NCBI GenBank assembly: GCA_002724615.1
Contig: PBPF01000163.1
Span: 1-10,644 of the forward strand
DNA: 10,644 nt
Reading direction: 5' to 3'
Source: Verrucomicrobiales bacterium
GTDB lineage: Bacteria > Verrucomicrobiota > Verrucomicrobiia > Limisphaerales > UBA1100
The number at the start of each line of letters is the position of its first letter. The stretch's first letter is position 1. The translations under genes and the position numbers were made by a program. Under the pieces are notes generated by a model. The model did no database searches. It was given only the letters and a program-made list of their open reading frames with translations, and had not been told where the DNA came from. Shown piece by piece: positions 6,098 to 10,644 of this stretch.

Positions 6098-8755
6098 ATG
6101 CAACGCCTTTCCCTGCTCACGCTCATTGCGGCCTTTTCGTTAAATGCCAATCCCGGCGCACTTTCGCCCACGCAAGCACTTCGGTCGTTTCAGGTGGAGA
6201 AAGGCATGCACATCGAGCTGGCCGCCGCTGAGCCGCAAGTCCGCGATCCCGTGGCGATGTGCTTTGATGAACGGGGACGCATGTACGTGGTGGAGGGCCT
6301 CAGTTATCCCTTCCTGCCGGCCAAAGGCAAGGAAGTGCCCAAGCTTGGGCGAGTCGCTTTGCTGGAGGATGCCAACGGCGACGGGCTCTTCGAGAAGCGC
6401 ACGACCTTTGCCGATGGGTTTACTTTCCCAAACGGTATCCTGCCATGGAAAGGCGGCGTGTTTGTCACCTGCGCACCAGACATCTGGTTTTTGAAGGATA
6501 CCACCGGCGATGGTCACGCCGATGTACGACGTATCGTGCTTACCGGGTTCGGCACCAAAAGCAGCAGCGAGCAGTTGCGCGTGGCCGGCCCAACGCTTGG
6601 TCCGGACGGCTGGGTGTACATCACCAGTGGCCTCACCGACGCGAATGTCACCAGCCCGCTGCATCCCAAGCGACCAGCCATTGCCGCCAAGCGGCAGGAT
6701 GGGCGGTTCCATCCCGAAAGCTTTGTCTATGAGCCGCTCACGGGCACCGGCCAATTCGGCCAGTGCTTTGATGCCGAGGGCAACCGCTTTGTCTCCAGCA
6801 ACCGTAATCCGCTGATGCATGTCGTCCTCACGCCAGCACTGTTAAAACGAAATCCGCGGTTCGCATTCACGCAGACTGTTGAGAACGTAGTACCCATAGC
6901 CGGCAAGGTGTATCCGCTCAGTCCAGACACCACGGCCGCCAGCTTCATCCCCAGCCTCATCAACCGCCAGCACAGCGGCACCTACACCAGCGCCAGCGGC
7001 ATTTGCATCGGAGGCAACTCCGCATTCATCTGCGAGCCCGCACAAAACCTCGTCCAGCGGCAAGTCCTCAAGCCCACTGGCGCAACTTTCCGTGCCATTC
7101 ATCCTACAGAAGGCCGCGACTTTCTCGCATCACCCGACCAGTGGTTTCGTCCAGTCCACTCCACTATCGGGCCCGACGGTCACCTTTACATCTGCGACAT
7201 GTACCGCCAGTACATCGATCACCCCCGCTATCTTCCCGAGGATGTTCGCGCTCGGCTCCCTTTCAAGGCCGGCACCGACCAAGGCCGTATCTGGCGCGTG
7301 AAACTCAACACTCCCGCGCCCGGCCCAGCCAATGCCGCGCAACAACGTGCCGCCCTCCGCAACCTACAAATCCGTGACGGCCTGTTTAAGCCCACCTCCG
7401 TTGCCCGCATCCTCAAGAGTGCGCGCGGCGCCAATGCCCGCGACCGATTCCAGGCGGCCTTGCAACTCGGCACGGTCGAAGATCCCCGCCGCGTCGCCGC
7501 TTGGGCTCACGTGCTGGCAAAAGGTTCGGAAGACCGCTGGACACGCGCGGCAGTCTTCAGTTCCATGGGTGACGACTCACTCGCGCTGCTTGACGCATTA
7601 GCCAAGGATCCCAACGCCCACCGTGCTGCCATCGCGCCCGTGCTGCTTGAGCTGTGCCAAGTCATCGCCAAGAGCCGTTCCAAGGAAGAAATTCTCGCCA
7701 TCCTTTCTCGCCAAATCACCCCCAAGGCTAACTGGCCGACAGCCGCGCGTGTGGCACTGTTAAAGGGGATGGCCACCGGTTTGCGTGGCCGCAACTTTAC
7801 CGGCGCGGCCAAGTCCGCCGTGCTCGGCTTGGCAGAGGAAAACTCGAATGCCAAGGCCAACGTCGCCAACGTGTTTAAACAAGCGCGTACCATCGCTCTG
7901 GAAAAAAGCGAACCCGCCAGCCGCGCTGCCGCCATCCAACTCCTCGCACATTCCACGTACGACCTTGATGGACCTGCCCTCCTCAAGCTGCTGGCGCCCC
8001 ATGAACCCGGTGCCGTGCAACTCGCTGCGATTGGCGCACTCGGCCAACTGAGCGATCAACGCCTCGCTCCCGCACTGCTCGACAAAGCGCGTTGGAGTGG
8101 ATTTTCACCCAGCCTTCGCGAGGCCGCTCTGGGTATTCTACTGGGCCGCTCGTACTACCATCCGCCGCTCGTCGCCGCTCTGGAGGATGGCACCGTCCCG
8201 GTGCACGCACTATCGCCCGCCCGAAGGAATTCGCTGCAAAAGAACAAGGCTGTCGGCGCACGGGCCAAGAAGGTGTTCGCGCAAATCACAGGTGGCGATC
8301 GTATGAAGGCTTATGAAGCCAGCAAAGCCGTCTTGAAATTGAAAGCAGATCCCAAGCGTGGCGTCGCCGTTTTTAATCGCGCCTGCGCCACCTGCCACGT
8401 GCACGGCAGCCAAGGCCACGCCGTGGGCCCAAACCTCACCGGGCTTTCCAACCAGCCCGCCGAGACCCTCCTGCTGCACATTGTCGTGCCCAACCACGAG
8501 GTTGTCGCCGGCAACACTGCCTATGAGGCGGAAACCAAGACGGGTGAGACTTTCACAGGGCTACTCGCCGCTGAGACCCCCGACAATCTTACCCTGCGCA
8601 TGCCGCTTGGCATCACCAAGACCCTTGCCCGTGCAGATCTCCAAACTCTCCGCGCCAGCAGTCTTTCCCTCATGCCAAATGAGCTGGAAAAGGCCATGAC
8701 GCGGCAGGAACTCGCGGATTTGATTGCCTTCCTGAAACGTGCAGGGCAGAATTGA
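6098..8755 (+). CDS. Secreted PVC-type dehydrogenase: beta-propeller, HEAT-like region and cytochrome c domain
   Basis: This 885-residue protein has a likely signal peptide (residues 1 to about 18, hydrophobic LSLLTLIAAFSL) and so should be exported. Residues 30-402 resemble the soluble glucose dehydrogenase-like propeller of 'membrane-bound dehydrogenase' proteins of Planctomycetes and Verrucomicrobia: GRMYVVEGLSYPF (60-72), LLEDANGDGLFEKRTTFADG (88-107), DTTGDGHADVRR (134-145), IGPDGHLYICDMYRQYIDHP (357-376) and GRIWRV (396-401). About 415-720 is alanine- and leucine-rich, helical and HEAT-like. The C-terminus carries one c-type haem site, C763-A-T-C766-H767, followed by VGPNLTGLS; M859 in SLMPNE is a candidate sixth ligand. 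The final segment fits the family's haem-binding domain. Substrate unknown; oxidation of a sugar with electron transfer to the haem is inference. No clear Shine-Dalgarno precedes the ATG. The sulfatase follows after 9 bp. Confidence 0.88.
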   Translation: MQRLSLLTLIAAFSLNANPGALSPTQALRSFQVEKGMHIELAAAEPQVRDPVAMCFDERGRMYVVEGLSYPFLPAKGKEVPKLGRVALLEDANGDGLFEKRTTFADGFTFPNGILPWKGGVFVTCAPDIWFLKDTTGDGHADVRRIVLTGFGTKSSSEQLRVAGPTLGPDGWVYITSGLTDANVTSPLHPKRPAIAAKRQDGRFHPESFVYEPLTGTGQFGQCFDAEGNRFVSSNRNPLMHVVLTPALLKRNPRFAFTQTVENVVPIAGKVYPLSPDTTAASFIPSLINRQHSGTYTSASGICIGGNSAFICEPAQNLVQRQVLKPTGATFRAIHPTEGRDFLASPDQWFRPVHSTIGPDGHLYICDMYRQYIDHPRYLPEDVRARLPFKAGTDQGRIWRVKLNTPAPGPANAAQQRAALRNLQIRDGLFKPTSVARILKSARGANARDRFQAALQLGTVEDPRRVAAWAHVLAKGSEDRWTRAAVFSSMGDDSLALLDALAKDPNAHRAAIAPVLLELCQVIAKSRSKEEILAILSRQITPKANWPTAARVALLKGMATGLRGRNFTGAAKSAVLGLAEENSNAKANVANVFKQARTIALEKSEPASRAAAIQLLAHSTYDLDGPALLKLLAPHEPGAVQLAAIGALGQLSDQRLAPALLDKARWSGFSPSLREAALGILLGRSYYHPPLVAALEDGTVPVHALSPARRNSLQKNKAVGARAKKVFAQITGGDRMKAYEASKAVLKLKADPKRGVAVFNRACATCHVHGSQGHAVGPNLTGLSNQPAETLLLHIVVPNHEVVAGNTAYEAETKTGETFTGLLAAETPDNLTLRMPLGITKTLARADLQTLRASSLSLMPNELEKAMTRQELADLIAFLKRAGQN

Positions 8756-8764
8756 CGGACATTG

Positions 8765-10231
8765 ATGGACCGATTGCTTGTCACACTCTGGTTTCTTGTT
8801 GCCCTGTCCCTTCAAGGCGCAGATAAAAATATCGTCTTTTTTATTACTGACGACCAAAGCCCCACCATGGGTTGCTATGGAGACACCGCAGCCGTAACCC
8901 CCAACATGGATCGTCTGGCAGCTGACGGCACACTCTTCCGCTATGCCTTCTGCACTACGGCCAGCTGCAGTGCCAGCCGTTCCGTCGTTCTCACTGGCCT
9001 GCATAACCACCGCAATGGCCATTACGGACACCTTCACAGCTATCACAAGTTCAGCTCCTTCCCGTGGGTCAAGACGCTGCCCGTCATGCTCGAGCAACTC
9101 GGCTACCGCACTGCCCGCATCGGCAAGCACCACAATGGCCCCGAGGAAATCTATCACTTTCAGGAAAAGCTCAAGGGCAGCAGTCGCAGCCCCGTTGAAA
9201 TGGCCAACAACTGCGAGGCCTTCATCACCGGTGACGACAAGAAGCCGTTCTTTTTATACTTCGCCACCAGCGACCCCCATCGCGGCGGTGGCAAGGCGCA
9301 GGAGTTGGAACACAAGCCCGACCGCTTTGGTAACAAGCCCAACAAGGGCGCGTTTCCCGGCGTCAAGGAAGTGTTTTACGATCCCGCCAAGGTCAACGTC
9401 CCGCATTTCCTGCCCGACACCCCCACCTGCCGGGCCGAGCTGGCGCAGTATTACCAGAGTGTCTCGCGCATTGACCAAGGTCTCGGCCGGCTCATTGAGA
9501 TTCTAAAAAAGAACGGCCAGTGGGAGAACACCCTCGTCGTGTTCACCAGTGACCACGGCATGGCCTTCCCCGGCGGCAAAACGACCGTTTACGAAGGCGG
9601 CCTGCACGTCCCCTTCATCGTCCGCAATCCGGCCCAGCCTAAGCGCGGCAACGTGAACAACGCCATGGTTTCCTTTGTCGACATCGTGCCCACGCTGCTC
9701 GACTACGCCGGAGGCCTCGACCCCAAGACCGGCACTGCCAAGCCTGAGGTCGCCACCATGCCTGCCGGACGCCGCACCAAGAAAGGCCCCTACTCTTTTC
9801 ACGGTCGCTCGTTTCTCCCCATTCTCGCCGAGCAAAACCCCAAGGGCTGGGACACCATTTACGCCAGCCACACCTTCCATGAAATTCAAATGTACTACCC
9901 CATGCGCGTCGTGCGCGACCGCAAGTACAAGCTCATCTGGAACATCGCCCACCCGTTGCCTTACCCCTTCGCCAGCGACCTCTGGGCAGCCCCCACATGG
10001 CAGGCCCAATTCACCAAGGGCATGGATGCCATGTATGGCAAGCGCACCGTCAGGGACTACATCCACCGCCCCAAATTCGAGCTATACGACATCAGTGCCG
10101 ATCCTCATGAGACCAAAAACCTCGCTGTTGACCCCAAGCACGCCAAGGTATTGGAGGAATACAAGGCCAAGATTCGCAAGTTCCAAGTCGATACCCGCGA
10201 CCCGTGGGAAATGAAGTGGCGCTACGAGTAG
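8765..10231 (+). CDS. Secreted sulfatase, heparan N-sulfatase (SGSH)-like
   Basis: This 488-residue protein has an N-terminal signal peptide (about 1-18, LLVTLWFLVALSLQGA) and an alkaline-phosphatase-fold sulfatase domain. Metal-site aspartates are D29/D30 (FFITDDQSP) and D263 (TSDHG). C68-S-A-S-R72 is the formylglycine signature C-x-A-x-R, so Cys68 should be oxidised after translation. The stretches LTGLHNHRNGHYG, IGKHHNGPE (K121, H123), FFLYFATSDPHR (H172) and DQGLGRLIEIL align in order with human SGSH, which cleaves N-sulfate from glucosamine; the Asn and Arg that follow in SGSH's TSDNG...GR are His264 and Lys272 here. The C-terminal subdomain ends with ELYDISADPHETKNL (439-453), common in bacterial sulfatases. 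Substrate is inferred from similarity. ATG 8765 is preferred to TTG 8762. It starts 9 bp after the haem-protein gene, so they are probably co-transcribed. No sulfatase-maturating enzyme is in the window. Confidence 0.92.
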   Translation: MDRLLVTLWFLVALSLQGADKNIVFFITDDQSPTMGCYGDTAAVTPNMDRLAADGTLFRYAFCTTASCSASRSVVLTGLHNHRNGHYGHLHSYHKFSSFPWVKTLPVMLEQLGYRTARIGKHHNGPEEIYHFQEKLKGSSRSPVEMANNCEAFITGDDKKPFFLYFATSDPHRGGGKAQELEHKPDRFGNKPNKGAFPGVKEVFYDPAKVNVPHFLPDTPTCRAELAQYYQSVSRIDQGLGRLIEILKKNGQWENTLVVFTSDHGMAFPGGKTTVYEGGLHVPFIVRNPAQPKRGNVNNAMVSFVDIVPTLLDYAGGLDPKTGTAKPEVATMPAGRRTKKGPYSFHGRSFLPILAEQNPKGWDTIYASHTFHEIQMYYPMRVVRDRKYKLIWNIAHPLPYPFASDLWAAPTWQAQFTKGMDAMYGKRTVRDYIHRPKFELYDISADPHETKNLAVDPKHAKVLEEYKAKIRKFQVDTRDPWEMKWRYE

Positions 10232-10268
10232 TCGCTGCTCCCGAAACCCGCTCTAACTCCCTCGACAG
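10232..10268. other. Convergent gap between the sulfatase and acid phosphatase genes
   Basis: Only 37 bp separate the two facing stop codons. I see no stem-loop or T-run that would serve as an intrinsic terminator. Confidence 0.4.
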
Positions 10269-10644
10269 TTACTCATCCCAATTCCCGTAAACCGGATTGG
10301 GCAGCATAAACTTGTGGGTGCCCCATTTCAGCTTGGGATCATCCGGATGATCGTGCGCGGCGTCGCCGAACCAGGCCAACACCCGCTGCGGCCCGTGCGG
10401 TTTCATTCGGCCGGTGCCCTTGAGCACTTCGGCTTGGCGGAGGTTCTTGCGGTCGTTGCGATCCTTGCGTAGCAGGTAAATATCACTCTTTGCGCCGAGG
10501 CCCAGTTGGTTCACGTTAGCGCGTGAGTGGTCGGTGTTTCGGGCATAACGGTTGCTGATAAAAATAATCCGCCCGTTCGGCAACTTGCGCACCTTGGCGA
10601 TGAATTCCTTGGCACCCGGCACCAGCCCGGCCTTGCGCTCCGCG
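10269..10644 (-). CDS. HAD-family acid phosphatase (class B / lipoprotein e(P4)-like), C-terminal part
   Basis: The minus-strand frame is open from the right edge to TAA at 10269-10271, giving about 124 residues; the N-terminus lies outside the window, including the first HAD motif with its nucleophilic Asp. What remains fits the acid phosphatase / 5'-nucleotidase e(P4) group: a GLVPGAKEFIAKVRKL helix, then GRIIFISNR (HAD motif II Ser in FISNR), RANVNQLGLG, SDIYLLRKD, a basic DRKNLR stretch where the motif III Lys is expected, and LAWFGDAAHDHPDD (motif IV, GD...D). Family members are usually exported or outer-membrane-anchored phosphomonoesterases; this cannot be judged without the N-terminus. 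The GTG at 10622 could be read as a start but would leave out motif I, so it is taken as internal. It converges on the sulfatase gene with a 37-bp gap. Confidence 0.8.
   Translation of the reverse strand, partial: AERKAGLVPGAKEFIAKVRKLPNGRIIFISNRYARNTDHSRANVNQLGLGAKSDIYLLRKDRNDRKNLRQAEVLKGTGRMKPHGPQRVLAWFGDAAHDHPDDPKLKWGTHKFMLPNPVYGNWDE

Noticed and set aside
9503..10066. Minus-strand open frame antisense to the sulfatase
   Set aside because: The sulfatase frame carries all family motifs; the antisense product is Gly/Val/His-rich with no recognisable domain.

Overview
The window is about 10.6 kb of fairly GC-rich bacterial chromosome. It most likely comes from the Planctomycetota–Verrucomicrobiota group, with Verrucomicrobiota somewhat favoured. 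This is inferred from gene content: a secreted fusion of beta-propeller, HEAT-like region and single-haem cytochrome c of the 'PVC-type membrane-bound dehydrogenase' kind, a neighbouring secreted sulfatase, and a DUF3179-like membrane-anchored protein. No rRNA, tRNA, CRISPR array, transposase or phage gene was seen. Shine-Dalgarno sequences are weak or absent before most genes.

Left part (1-3125), housekeeping. The window opens inside the 3' end of a CstA-type carbon starvation/peptide transporter gene. It is followed by nadD (NAD biosynthesis) and rsfS (ribosomal silencing factor), which overlap by 11 bp. A DUF4149-like membrane protein gene on the minus strand runs into the end of rsfS with a 23-bp tail-to-tail overlap. 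Upstream of it, also on the minus strand, is a six-helix YihY/BrkB-family membrane protein gene.

Middle part (3126-5350). A FabG-like short-chain dehydrogenase is transcribed away from the YihY gene and converges on a minus-strand DUF3179-like protein. Between the DUF3179-like gene and the next plus-strand gene lies an AT-rich, apparently non-coding stretch of about 450 bp. Its right-hand end holds three short inverted repeats within 54 bp, two of them sharing the same 9-bp core (TGTTTAACA and its reverse complement).

Right part (5351-10644). Three plus-strand genes lie close together and may form one operon: a PAS-LuxR transcription regulator, an 885-residue exported propeller/HEAT/cytochrome c protein, and a secreted sulfatase closely resembling heparan N-sulfatase (SGSH) with an intact formylglycine motif. 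A plausible reading is a sensed, periplasmic module acting on sulfated glycans: the PAS-LuxR protein responds to a signal, the sulfatase removes sulfate, and the haem protein oxidises a sugar or related substrate. The last step is inference. The window ends within a minus-strand HAD-family acid phosphatase gene (class B / e(P4)-like) whose N-terminus lies beyond the right edge.
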